64,000 bases of DNA from Ashinkailepas kermadecensis (Eukaryota; Arthropoda; Thecostraca; Neolepadidae), in assembly GCA_034440615.1 (NCBI GenBank), contig JAOTOM010003839.1, forward strand, positions 124,001-188,000, read 5' to 3'. Below the pieces are notes generated by a model. That model made no database searches. It had not been told where the DNA came from and worked only from the letters and a program-made list of their open reading frames with translations. The translations under genes were made by a program, and so were the position numbers. Shown one piece after another: positions 45,370 to 55,519 of the stretch. Position 1 is the stretch's first letter. Each line of letters starts with the position of its first letter.

Positions 45370-46835
45370 TAATGGTTGTGATCACGCTCCCGCAGCCGCG
45401 TGTGTGGCGGTGATGGTGAGGCAGAGTCGTCTGTTTCATAATCAGACGACTCTGGTGTGGCTGTCTGCTCTGTGTCCCTGGGGGATTCCCGAGCATGCGG
45501 AGGGGGGTCAGGACTGTCCTGAGAGGACTGCGATGGGCCGGTGGAGGGAGATGTGAGGACCTGAGGGGAGCTCGCCGGGGTGGCCTGAGCCCGAGAGGGT
45601 GGCTGGGTGGAGGGGGTGCTGGGGTGGCCCTGGAGGGGCGGTGCAGAGGGGGCCCGATCCCGTGGGGGCATCCCGACGGGAGCAGGGCGTAAGGCCGGTG
45701 CAGGGTCGGAGTGGGTGAGCGGGCGCTCGATGCGCGTGGGAACACGGGTCGCCGGTCGGGCGGCCGCCTCGGCCGGGGTCGGCCAGAGGGGCTGGAGGGG
45801 CTGTTGGCCCCAGGCAGAGGCCGGCCTCTGCGTCAAGGGCGGTGCTGGGGGGGCTGTCCGGCGCTGCTGCTGCTGACCCTTTGCTTCCAGCCAGACTGGG
45901 CAGCGGGGGCATGAGGCGGGGTGTGGGCCGGCGCAGGCTGCGCATCGCGGCTCCTGGGCCTCGCACTGGGCCGTGGTGTGCGCCTCAGCACAATGGCCGC
46001 ACACTGGGTTGTGGGCGCGACAGACCCCATTGTGGTGGCCATAACGCTGGCAGAACCCACAGCGCTTGGACGGAGGGATCCACGGCCGACAGGGGTACCG
46101 GAGGTACCCCGCGTACAGGTGCGTCGGCGGGGCGAGCGATCTGTACCCCACTTTGAGCAAGGGGCTCGGGGTCGATGCCGAGGGGCGTCCCAAACGGACG
46201 ACTTCGCAGACGCCTTGAGGGGTCAACTCTTCCAGGAGCTCCTCATCTGGGAGGTGTGCCAGCTCCGGGGCAAAGACTGTCACAAAAGAGTTGTTCAGTC
46301 TATCCGCCACAACCACCTCGACAGGGTGTGCCAGGAAGTGGTTCAGGTGGAGGAGGGCCCTGGCCTGGGTTGGGTCACGCACCCGAACCAGTAGTGCGCC
46401 CGACCGGATGGTTTGGGCCGACACTACACCTCCCGTCCACTTATCTAGCTCCTTGGCGACCGCAAAGGGGGACGTGCGGTCCCAGGACCCCTCCTTCCGT
46501 GCCACGAGCACGAAGGATTCCCCGTCAGGGGGATCTCGCGGTGGCGCGGCCCGGGCTCCTGGGCGCGGCCGGCGTCCGCCCTCCGCGAGGGGCGGGGGTC
46601 CCCGGCCATGCCGGTGCGGGGTTGGACCCCTGAGGAGAGAGGGGAGGGGTGACTGAGTGTGGGAAGGGCGTCCTGAAGGGGTGCTGTCAAGAGAGGCACC
46701 CTGAAGGGGTGCTGCAAGGAAAAGTGTGAAGACAAGTGTAGTGCGAAAGGGGTAGAGAGACACAGTGCTTGAAGGGATGGGAGTAGCCAACAGAGGCGGG
46801 CGCAGGCACGGCCAAAGGCCGCTAGCACGATCCAT
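45369..46835 (-). CDS. copy C ORF1, gag-like protein with three zinc knuckles (intact, 488 aa)
   Basis: The only unbroken ORF1 in the window. Order: variable Pro-rich N-terminus; ESFVLVARKEGSWDRTSPFA; a basic/aliphatic block RSGALLVRVRDPTQARALL; NNSFVTVFAPELAHLPDEEL; GVCEVVRLGRPSAS; zinc knuckles CGFCQRYGHHNGVC, CGHCAEAHTTAQC and CAACAGPHPASCPRC; a Pro/Ser tail ending SPPHTRLRERDHNH. It should coat the element RNA and act as a nucleic-acid chaperone. The ATG at 46835 is the longest choice; copy D starts its ORF1 about 90 codons further in, so the true start is uncertain. The stop overlaps ORF2 as TAATG. Confidence 0.87.
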   Translation of the reverse strand: MDRASGLWPCLRPPLLATPIPSSTVSLYPFRTTLVFTLFLAAPLQGASLDSTPSGRPSHTQSPLPSLLRGPTPHRHGRGPPPLAEGGRRPRPGARAAPPRDPPDGESFVLVARKEGSWDRTSPFAVAKELDKWTGGVVSAQTIRSGALLVRVRDPTQARALLHLNHFLAHPVEVVVADRLNNSFVTVFAPELAHLPDEELLEELTPQGVCEVVRLGRPSASTPSPLLKVGYRSLAPPTHLYAGYLRYPCRPWIPPSKRCGFCQRYGHHNGVCRAHNPVCGHCAEAHTTAQCEAQEPRCAACAGPHPASCPRCPVWLEAKGQQQQRRTAPPAPPLTQRPASAWGQQPLQPLWPTPAEAAARPATRVPTRIERPLTHSDPAPALRPAPVGMPPRDRAPSAPPLQGHPSTPSTQPPSRAQATPASSPQVLTSPSTGPSQSSQDSPDPPPHARESPRDTEQTATPESSDYETDDSASPSPPHTRLRERDHNH

Positions 46836-47125
46836 GAAACCAGGAAGGTACCTCTGCTGGCTCTAACCTAGTGGGTGGGATGGGTAAAAAAAAAACAATC
46901 AAAGCCGACCGCTGCTACAATTCGGTTTCCCGACGGTGCGGGAGCACCGCTGGGCCGAAGGGGGGTGGGAGGGGGCTACGCCGGCTATTCCGGCGAGCAA
47001 CCAACTAGTGGCGCCGGCCGGCTAATCCGGCAGACAACCAACTAGTGGTCCGGGGGGCGGAGCTGCCCGTAGATGCCCTAATAAGGACACCTACGAGACA
47101 GCTGGGAGGGGGGTCGGGGTCTTTG
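46836..47125 (-). other. copy C 5' UTR
   Basis: Begins cgaccccctcccagctgtct, as in copy B. Contains the gccggattagccggc and ccggaatagccggcg palindrome-like words shared with B and D. Confidence 0.75.
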
Positions 47126-47339
47126 GGGCAGCGGGTAGCTTCTCGTGCTCGATCCCCAGCTATAAGCTAGGTCTTTTCGAGCGTGCCGCGATTGAATATT
47201 GCCAAGCAATATTCAATCGCCGCGTGTGGTCTGGATCTCTTCTCTCCTCCGTCGTCTTCTCTCCGTCGGACCTCTTCCCTCCTCCGTCGTCTTCTCTCCG
47301 TCCGCCTCGCCCCTCCGTCGTCTTGCCTGAGAGCGAAAG
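47126..47339. other. segment between copy C and the 3' LTR remnant
   Basis: Contains a perfect 15-bp inverted repeat (47188-47202 and 47206-47220, loop caa) and a ctcctccgtcgtcttctctc repeat (47243-47310). Possibly rearranged LTR sequence. Confidence 0.5.
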
Positions 47340-47611
47340 GCGGTAGACTATATAGTGTCACATACAAACGCATTAGTATTGCGGCCGCGTCGGCGTCACA
47401 CTTCCCAACAGCTGTGTTAGTTTTCTCCTGCGCATGCGTCAACTCGCCGCTAGCTACGGCGAGGGGGCGGTGAGTAATGACGCGTTGCGTGCCGCCCCGA
47501 CGGGGCGAATGTGGAGCGGCGTTTGGGCCATGACGGCAAATGTGGCGCAGCTTTTGGGCCATCACGGTAAACGTGGCGCACTGCTTTGGCCATCACTCTA
47601 GCTCACCGGTG
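47340..47611 (-). repeat. 3' LTR, middle segment
   Basis: Closely matches 55643-55900 of the 5' LTR (actatatagtgtcacataca, ctcgccgctagctacggcga, tgtggcgcagc). Unlike the 5' LTR it lacks the MITE and so shows the unoccupied site near 47598. Confidence 0.85.
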
Positions 47612-48206
47612 AGAAAGGAAGAGGAGGGCTTGACAAGACCTGGTTATCACAACCGGAGATTAAGCCACAGAAGCTGTCCGCCGTTTCAAGCCCCCACCCG
47701 CCCTTCCCAGCTGTCTCGTAGGTGTCCTTTCCAGGACATCTACGGGAAGCTCCGCCCCCTCCGCCACTAGTCGGTTGTCAGCCGGATTAGCCGGCCGACG
47801 CCGCTAGTCGGTGCTCGTCGGACTAGCCGTCGCAGCCCCCCTCCCACTCCTCCTCGGCCTAGCGGTGCTCACGGGCATCGTCGGGAAACCGAGTTGTACC
47901 GGCGGCCAGCCTCGATTGTTTGTTTCCCATCCCTCCCCATAGGTTATAAATCGGTCATAGGTATCTTTCTGGTTTAATGGATCGGGCTAACGTTCTCTGA
48001 GCGTGACTGCCCCCGCCTCTGACCGATTTTCCCATCCCTCCAAAACTCTGTGTCTTTCTTCCCCTTTCACACGCCAGTTCTTCACATCTTTCCTTGCAGC
48101 ATCCCCTCAGGGTGCCTTTCTTGCTTGCACCCTTTCCGGGCGCCCTTATCCACACATACACTCCACCCTCTCCCCTCTGGTGTAAGTGCACCTGCCCTGC
48201 CCCGGT

Positions 48207-49560
48207 ATGCCCGGGAACACCCAGCCCCCCTCGGAGGACGGAGGACGCCGCCCCCGGCCTGGAGCCCGCCTGCCCCCTCCCCGCGACCCCCCGGAGGGTG
48301 AGTCATTCGTGTTGGTGACGAGGAAGGAGGGATCGTGGGCCCGAACCTCCCCGTTTGCGGTAGCACGGGAGCTGGATGGGTGGACAGGCGGAGTTTCCTC
48401 GGCGAAGGTCCTCCGCTCTGGTGCCCTGCTGGTGCGGGTTAGGGAAGCCTCACAGGCACGTGCCCTCATGAGCCTGAACCGGTTCCTCGGCAAGGACATC
48501 ACGGTTGAGATCGCGGACAGGCTCAACCTGGTTTATACCACCGCTTACGCCCCGGAGCTGGTGGATCTGTCCGAGGAGGAGCTCCTGGACGAGCTGCAGT
48601 CGCAGGGAGTGTGCGACGTGACCCGTCTCGGTCGTCGCCCTCGTGCGGGCCCAGTCCTGAAACTGGGCTTCCGCACGCAAGTCCCGCCCACCCACGTCAT
48701 GGCGGGCTACTTGCGCATCCCTCTCCGCCCCTGGACCCCACCACCGGCCCGATGTGCCTTCTGCCAAAGGTACGGGCACCTGGCAAAGGCGTGTCGCTCC
48801 AGGGAGCCTGTATGTGGGCGATGTGCCGAGGGGCACACGACGGATATGTGCGCGTCCGAGGTGCCACGTTGCGCCGCCTGCCTGGGCCCCCACCCGGCCG
48901 CATCCCCACGCTGCCCTGCGTGGCTCGACGCCAAAGAGCGTCAGCAGCGGCGACTCACCTCACAGGGCTCCTCGCCGCCCGCCCCACCGATGGTGTGGGC
49001 CCGGCCCCACTTGGCCCCAATGTGGCCGACTCCGGCTGAAGCGGGCTCCCGCCCCAGGTCTGGAGGGTCGGGTCGGTCCGACTGCGACCCGCTTCCCTCC
49101 TCTCCTTCCCCGGCCTCTCGCCCTGCCCCCCTTAGCGGGCCCCTCCGTCCCCCGGTCCCCGCACCGCCCACAGGACGTCACCCAGCCGGCCATGCGCCCT
49201 GCCCCTGCCGCGGGCCCCGCCAAGGCAGACACCGCCCACCACTGTCGGGCCGCGCAGCAGACCGCGGCGACCCCAGTCACCGGTTCCTCTAGCGCTCAGT
49301 CCCTCCACCGCCAACAGGCTGCTCCGACCAAGGCTCGGGCGTCTTCCACACCGCCCCCTCAGGGCCGTCGCCTCCCCACTCTGTCCCCGGAATCGAGTGC
49401 TCGCTCCCGTTCCCCGAGCCCGGACCGCACTGGGGATCCAGAGCCCCTCTCCACGTCACCAGGGTCGTCCGCCTCCTACGAGACGGATGACCCAATCACG
49501 CCCTCACCGCCACACACACGCCTGCGAGGGCGTGATCATCACCACACAACACAACACTAA
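48207..49560 (+). pseudogene. copy D ORF1, gag-like zinc-knuckle protein with one frameshift
   Basis: ATG (MPGNTQPP) at 48207. ESFVLVTRKEGSWARTSPFA, RSGALLVRVREASQARAL and EEELLDELQSQGVCDVTRLG; zinc knuckles CAFCQRYGHLAKAC, CGRCAEGHTTDMC and CAACLGPHP...CPAW. The frame then shifts between about 49.1 and 49.3 kb, and the Pro/Ser tail (SASYETDDPITPSPPHTRLR) continues in another frame to TAATG at 49558. Confidence 0.85.
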
Positions 49561-52500
49561 TGCAGACACCCACCACTGAATTCTTGCTCCAATGGAATAC
49601 GAGGTCCCTCATATCCCATTGGGCAGAATTCAAGGAATATATCATCAGAAATAAACCATTGATTGCCGCCGTTCAGGAGACCCGATGGCGCGACAATGAC
49701 CCATATAATTTTAATATCTTTGGTTATTCCCTCTACACCGACAATAGAAATTCTACACCCCGCGGCGGCGGGGTCGCCTTATTTATATCCGACACCCTCC
49801 TTCATCGTCAGATCCCCATTGTAAATAACCTAAGTTTTATTGCCGTTTCTGTCAAAATTGCACAACTAGAGCTTACTATACTCTCTCTCTATCTCCCACC
49901 TTCTCCTACACTATCCTTATCTTCTGTGACCGACCTATTCGGTCTCCTCCCTCACCCCTGTCTGGTGCTGGGAGATTTTAATGCCCACCACCAGGCATGG
50001 GGCTGTCACACCACATCACCTCGCGGACACCACATCGAAACACTCCTCAACACCCACAACATGGTCTTTTTAAATGACCAAACACCCACACACAACACCG
50101 ACATTGCCCAGTTCCGTCCATCTGCCATCGACCTATCTTTGGCCTCGGCCTCCATCTCACCCCTCTTTTCTTGGCATGTACAACCCGACCCCCTCTTTAG
50201 CGATCACTTCCCTCTTCATATTATGCTCGAACGCTCAGCCCAGGCTAGAGATTATTCATTTCTCCCCCGCTGGAATGTTCGCAAGGCGAAATGGCCATCT
50301 TTCTCCCAGGAAATTGACACCGTCTTCCCTCCTCATTCACACCCCCCAATATCAGCTTTTCTTGACACCATATTACTCGCGGCAGAAAATCATGTCCCCC
50401 ACACTCGTCGCTCCCCGGCCGTCATCACGTGCCGTGGTGGAACGACGAGTGTCAACGCGCCGTCGCTCTGCGGCGGCGGGCTGAGCGAAAATTTCGCAAA
50501 AATCTCACCACCCAAAACATGTTAGAAGCCCGCGAGGCTAAAAAACGTTGTCAGCAGATTATCCTTAGCGCCAAAAAATGCAGCTGGCAACTCTATTCAA
50601 ACTCATTCAACCGTTTTACCCTGATCGGCCAGATTTGGACCAAAATTCGCTCTTTCTCAAATGGCAGACCCCCACACCGCGGATTCCCACAACTGACAAT
50701 TAATCAACGCAGCATCACAGAACCCTCGGACGTCGCGGAACACTTTGCCACCTATTATGCAGACATCTCCTCAGATACGCAATACTCGCAACAAACCACC
50801 GACTTCCTCCAAACCACTCTTGCCACCTGCAACTTTACCTCGGACAACTCGGAACCATATAATGCCCCCTTTACTCCCTATGAACTAAATTTATCCCTAT
50901 CCAAAGTAACAAACACCGCGGCTGGCCCTGACCAATTGGCATACCCCTTCTTCCAAAATTTATCCGACTCCGGCAAAGACAACCTCCTTTCGGCACTAAA
51001 CCAACAATGGACTGACGGCACCTTCCCCTCTCCTGGTCTACTAGCACTATCATTCCTATCGCTAAACCTCGCAAACCTCGCGACCTTCCCTCTAGCTATC
51101 GACCTATCTCTCTCACTAGTTGTGCCTCTAAACTTTTTGAGCGCATGGTCAATGGACGAATCAGAGTTTACCTTGAAAACAACGAAATTCTCACACCCTT
51201 TCAAAGCGGCTTTCGACCCAGACACAGCACCACTGACAACCTTATTCTATTAGTTGACTCGATTCAGCGCGGTTTCATGAAAAAACATGAAACCGTGGCA
51301 CTCTTTCTCGATTTAAAATCCGCATTCAATAAAGTACACAGCTCGGCACTCCGAATCAAATTACATCGTATTGGCATCCGAGGCAGGAATGGCAAAATTT
51401 ATCACCAACTTTCTCGCTAATAGAACATTCACCGTCCGCTGCGGCAATATCCATTCTCAGTCCAAAAAGTTAGATCCAGGCGTCCCACAAGGCAGCGTGC
51501 TATCCCCCACCCTCTTTCTCATCATGATTAACGATGCGCTCGCTGACCTCCATCACATAGTCCCCTGTCTAAAATACTCCATTTACGCCGATGATTTGGC
51601 CATATGGTGCACGCACCCATCGGCAGACAATGCAAATCATATAATGCAGCGCGCCATGAATCAAATTGATTCCTGGTGCTCCCTCTGGGGACTGCAAATC
51701 TCCCCCACCAAATCCGTCACAATGCTTTTCTCCCGGCTCACCACGTACATTCCACCTCTTACACCACTCCGTTACCGCGACCAAATTATCCCTCACCAAA
51801 CCACCTTCACCTATCTTGGCATCGTACTAGACAAAAGTCTTTGTTTCGGCCCCCATATTGCTTATCTAAAACAACGTTGCGCAAAACGTCTAAATCTCCT
51901 GCGCTGCATCTCCGGTCGCGACTGGGGTGCAGACAGGGCCACACTCAACACAATGTATATTACTCTGATTCGCTCAATCCTGGAATACAATGCGTTTATC
52001 TTCGATAATATATCCCCTTCACACATCGCAACACTTGAACGCATACAGAATAACGCAATACGCCTCATCACCGGAGCACACCGCACCACGCCCATCACTA
52101 GTCTCCGGGCTGAGGCCCACCTCCCCAGCTTACAACACCGCAGAATGCTTCAACTAGTCAGATACCACTTTCGCACCACAACACAACACAACCACCCTGC
52201 CACCCTCGCACTCTCTAATCCTCCCGTTCGACGCACATATAATAGGAACAAATACAATATTGCCATACATTTAGACCATGTCCTCACATTCGCACTCAAA
52301 TTCCCCAACGTAATCCCCGACAAATTGCCTCCTCTAATCCCGTTTTGGCACATGAAACACCCCAAACTTGAGTATCTCTTTCGGGAAAACAAAAACCTGC
52401 TCACCCCCATCGAAGTCCAAATTAGATTTTTTGAATATCAAGAGGCCCACCCACAACACACCTTCTTCTACACGGACGGCTCACGTACCAGCAATGGTAC

Positions 52501-53296
52501 GGGAGCCGCCTGGTGCGGTGGGCCCGACACTGGTCAAACCAAATTAACACTTCACCATTCGGTTTACACAGCAGAACTAGTCGCCATACTCACTTGCCTA
52601 CAACACATCATTGCGCAACGCATTACTACCCCTACTACAATATGCACTGACTCACGATCCTCCGTGGACGCCCTCGCCTCAATACACAACACCACACACC
52701 CCACGCTCCATGCCATCCGACACCTCTACAATGCCAACCACGCACACCTTCCACTCACACTGCTCTGGATCCCTGGACATAGGGGCATCCCGGGAAATGA
52801 ACGGGTTGATGGTCTCGCCCGCGCGGCGATCGACCTCCCCGATAACAACGGAGCCCCAGTACCCCCCGGAGATCTTTTATCCCTCACAAATAATCTGTTC
52901 AGAAAGTATATTCAGGCCTGCTGGTCACACAACACCACACACCTACACACCATCAAGCCCACACTCTCCAGCTGGCCCTCCTCCAACCAGCACACCCGTC
53001 TGAACGAGGTGGTACTCACCAGACTTCGCCTGGGCCACACCGATTTGACACACAATTTTATTTTTCATAGACCTCTCCGCCTTCCACTTTGTAACACATG
53101 TCACGTTCGCCTTACTGTCACTCATATCTTACTTGACTGTCCAACATATGCTCTTCACCGTCGCTATATCATGCAATATGTCGCCAAGATCCACTCACAA
53201 CTTTCGCTTCAAGCTCTCCTCGGGAATGACCACCCAGAACTACTTGATTTACTCTTTCGCTTCCTCCAGGACACCAAACTCTCCGAACTGATATAA
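49560..53296 (+). pseudogene. copy D ORF2: endonuclease, reverse transcriptase, RNase H
   Basis: Three single-base lesions: a missing C near 50413, a change near 51033, and an extra G near 51388. After the last, 51371-53296 is open for 641 codons: RT motifs GVPQGSVLSPTLF and YADDLAIWC, RNase H FYTDGSRTSNGTG, VYTAELVAI, TDSRSSVDAL and GNERVDGLA, and zinc knuckle CNTCHVRLTVTHILLDC. From about 52310 onward the similarity to A, B and C falls sharply. It is the least damaged ORF2 here. Confidence 0.9.
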
Positions 53297-53935
53297 AGCC
53301 TCCGTCGCATTTTCCTTTTCCAAGCTAGCCTGATAAAAGATATACGACACGCGCCACACTCCGTACTGGCTGTATGACTCCGCTCCACATCTCTTCTTCT
53401 CCGTCGTCGCAAAACACGTCCATATAGGTTATCTCACACTAGGTAGACAGGATCCGATCCAATTTGGCTACTACGGACGGACTTCCTTTTAAATTGCGCT
53501 TGGTTTTTTACCCTCGGGTTTTCCAAGCAGCCTGGTTTTCCCCTTTTTAGGGGTTTCCAGGCTTTAACTTAAAACATACACTTACACCCACAAGGTCGGG
53601 CCCGACGCCCACGACTCGCCCTGGGCGTCGGGCCTCCGCTTCGCTTTTCAGGTCGCAGGTGGGCAGTGGAGCCTCTGCGGAGGTTACGATGCTGCCCACC
53701 CTCCAAATGTCCTTCCATTGTCATGAGTGTCTGTATGTATGTATATGTACCTGTATGACATGCGTGTTTCGTCTCTACGCCATATTTCTTGTTTGACGGC
53801 GTCTCTCCTTTCTTGACTAGTTGATATAACCGGATGTCACATAAGCCGGATTAACGTAACTCCTTCTTTAACGTGGCAATCTCTAGCAGATGGCACTTTG
53901 CCTCAGCTAAAGATTTAGGGAAAAGAAGAAAAAAA
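53297..53935 (+). other. copy D 3' UTR with conserved stems
   Basis: Perfect 12-bp stem GGCCCGACGCCC / GGGCGTCGGGCC at 53599-53610 and 53623-53634, then GGTGGGCAG / CTGCCCACC around 53657-53701, and a cttgg...ccaag pair near 53501-53526. Ends gctaaagatttag and an A-rich tail. Confidence 0.75.
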
Positions 53936-54062
53936 AGAAAAAAAAAAAAATTATTGCCCCCCCCCGGCGGGGGAAAGGGGGGGGGGGGTTTTGGGCCCAA
54001 GAAAAAAATTTTTGTTTTTGGAAAAAAAAAAAAAACGTTGGTTTTTTTTAAAAATTGCGGCC
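53936..54062. other. homopolymer-run zone, possible assembly error
   Basis: Runs of A, C, G and T of 6-14 bases follow each other (for example cccccccccggcggggg and gaaaaaaaaaaaaaacg). Unlike any flanking sequence; may be consensus error over a long A-tail. Confidence 0.6.
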
Positions 54063-54080
54063 CGCTACAGGTCCCCCGCC
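54055..54080 (-). promoter_or_regulatory. purine tract and start of the 3' LTR
   Basis: Minus strand GGCGGGGGACC (54080-54070) followed by TGTAGCGGGCCGCAA (54069-54055), which matches the 5' LTR start TGTAGCGTGCCGCAA at 56711. This is how a polypurine tract meets a 3' LTR. Confidence 0.65.
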
Positions 54081-54245
54081 CAGACACGGCGCCGGCAAAG
54101 GTGACGTGGCGAACAACATACCGCGCAGGGGTGATCACTGCATGGCCAGAGCGAGTGCGAAGGGCGGGCTGCAGCGCTGGCCCGACGGTTGATGACGGCG
54201 GTGGCGGCGGTGGTGCGGGCGGCGGATCCAAGTAGGCTGGTTTGA
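54081..54245 (-). pseudogene. C-terminal end of an LTR-element polyprotein
   Basis: Minus strand reads DPPPAPPPPPPSSTVGPALQ, then RTRSGHAVITPARYVVRH, next to the purine tract. RTRSGR...PARY-type endings are common at the C-terminus of Gypsy integrases. Only this scrap is left. Confidence 0.45.
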
Positions 54246-54800
54246 CGAGATGTCAGCCAGTGAGTTGGCTGAGGTTGCCGTCAGCCAGTGGGTCGGCTGA
54301 GGTGGCTGAGGCAGCCAGTGGGTCGGCTGATGTTGCTGAGGCAGCCAGTGGGTCGGCTGAGGTTGCTGAGGTTGATGTAACGTCAGCCAGGACGTTAGAC
54401 GTCAGCCAGTGGGTCGGCTGAAGTTGCAGTCAGCCAGTGGGTCGGCTGAGGTTGCTGAGGCAGCCAGTGGGTCGGCTGAGGTCGCTGAGGTTGATGTAAC
54501 GTCAGCCAGGACGCTAGACGATGTGACGTCAGCCAGTGGGTCGGCTGAGGTTGCTGAGGTCACCGTTGGTGAGCCGGCAGATGCCGTGACGTCAGCCAGG
54601 ACGTCAGACGGCGTGGTGGCGGATGATGCGGCGTCGACTTCGGTGAGCAGGCGGATGTGACGTCAGCCAGTGAGTCGGCTGACGCAGCGACGTCAGCCAG
54701 TGAGTCGGCTAACGCCGCGAAGTCGACGTTGGTGAGCCGGCAGATGCCGTGACGTCAGCCGGGACGTCAGACGGCGTGCTAGCGGATGATGCGGCGTCAG
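54246..54800. repeat. about 30-bp degenerate minisatellite
   Basis: Words gtcagccagtgggtcggctg, aggttgctgaggcagccag and tgatgtaacgtcagccagga. On the minus strand it reads as SADPLA(A/D)-type repeats, so it may be an expanded coding segment. Also contains TGACGTCAGCC. Confidence 0.85.
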
Positions 54801-54912
54801 CAGCGAGTCGGCTGACACCGCATGGTGGCGAAGGCCGGCTGGGCGTGCGCAGATGCGGCGACGCAGCGGCGAGACGAACGTCGGTGGTCCCTCGGTGTCC
54901 GGGCGGCGCCAT
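54709..54912 (-). pseudogene. possible gag start of the LTR element
   Basis: ATG at 54912, first one downstream of the primer-binding site and minisatellite: MAPPGHRGTTDVRLAAASPH, then Ala/Ser/Pro-rich residues, stop at 54709. No domain is recognisable. Position alone suggests gag. Confidence 0.3.
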
Positions 54913-54997
54913 TAGGCCTCCGGCGAGAGAGGCAGAAAGAGGGACAGTACCGGGTGGGGGGTGCGGAAAGCGGAGAGTGTTGCGCGTTGGCTCCCCA

Positions 54998-55510
54998 CAT
55001 CACGTCGGGACGGCTTGAATCACGTCAGGACGGCTTGAATCGCGTCGGGACGGCTTGAATCACGTCGGGACGGCTTGAATCGCGTCGGGACGGCTTGAAT
55101 TATGTTGGGACGGCTTGAATCACGTCGGGACGGCTTGAATCACGTCGGGGCGGCTTGAATCACATCGGGACGGCTTGAATCGCGTCGGGACGGCTTGAAT
55201 CACGTCGGGACGGCTTGAATCGCGTCGGGACGGCTGGAATCACGTCGGGACGGCTGAAATCACGTCGGGACGGCTTGCATCACGTCGGGGTGGCTTCAGA
55301 TCACGTCGGGACGGCTGGAATCACGTCGGGGTGGCTTGAATCACGTCGGGATGGCTGGAATCACGTCGGGACGGCTTGAATCACGTCGGGATGGCTGGAA
55401 TCACGTCGGGACGGCTTGAATCACGTCGGGACGGCTTGAATCATGTCGGGACGGCTTGAATCACGTCGGGACGGCTTGAATCGCGTCGAGGTGGCTTGAA
55501 TCACGTCGGG
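54998..55510. repeat. 20-bp minisatellite next to the primer-binding site
   Basis: About 25 copies of gaatcacgtcgggacggctt. The core AATCACGTCGGGG equals the sequence of the adjoining tRNA-Trp-like site, suggesting the array grew from it. Confidence 0.93.
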
Positions 55511-55517
55511 GTCACCA
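55500..55517 (-). promoter_or_regulatory. primer-binding site for tRNA-Trp
   Basis: The plus strand reads TCACGTCGGGGTCACCA, which is the 3' end of animal tRNA-Trp with its CCA tail; the minus strand is thus its complement TGGTGACCCCGACGTGA. It lies 2 bp from the LTR edge, the normal place for a primer-binding site. CsRn1-type Gypsy elements are known to use tRNA-Trp. Confidence 0.8.
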
Positions 55518-55519
55518 AT

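Larger units (their letters stand above)
41793..47125 (-). mobile_element. I-like retrotransposon, copy C (scrambled, full 5' end)
   Basis: Minus strand, 5' to 3': 5' UTR (47125-46836), intact ORF1, intact endonuclease part of ORF2 to about 44450, then 146 bp of foreign DNA (44304-44449), a piece of the ORF2 C-terminus (44300-44078), an inverted CR1-like segment (44062-43263), a second RNase H to C-terminus piece (43259-42360), 3' UTR, and an A-tail (T-run at 41793-41811 on the plus strand). The reverse transcriptase is missing. Confidence 0.82.
47612..54054 (+). mobile_element. I-like retrotransposon, copy D
   Basis: Near full length, inserted in the 3' LTR. 5' UTR to about 48206, ORF1 and ORF2 with a few frameshifts, 3' UTR 53297-53900, then an A-rich tail merging into homopolymer runs. 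ORF1 and the RNase H to 3' end belong to a subfamily distinct from B and C; the endonuclease and reverse transcriptase are near identical to A. The 78 bp at 47612-47690 have no counterpart in B or C. Confidence 0.87.
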
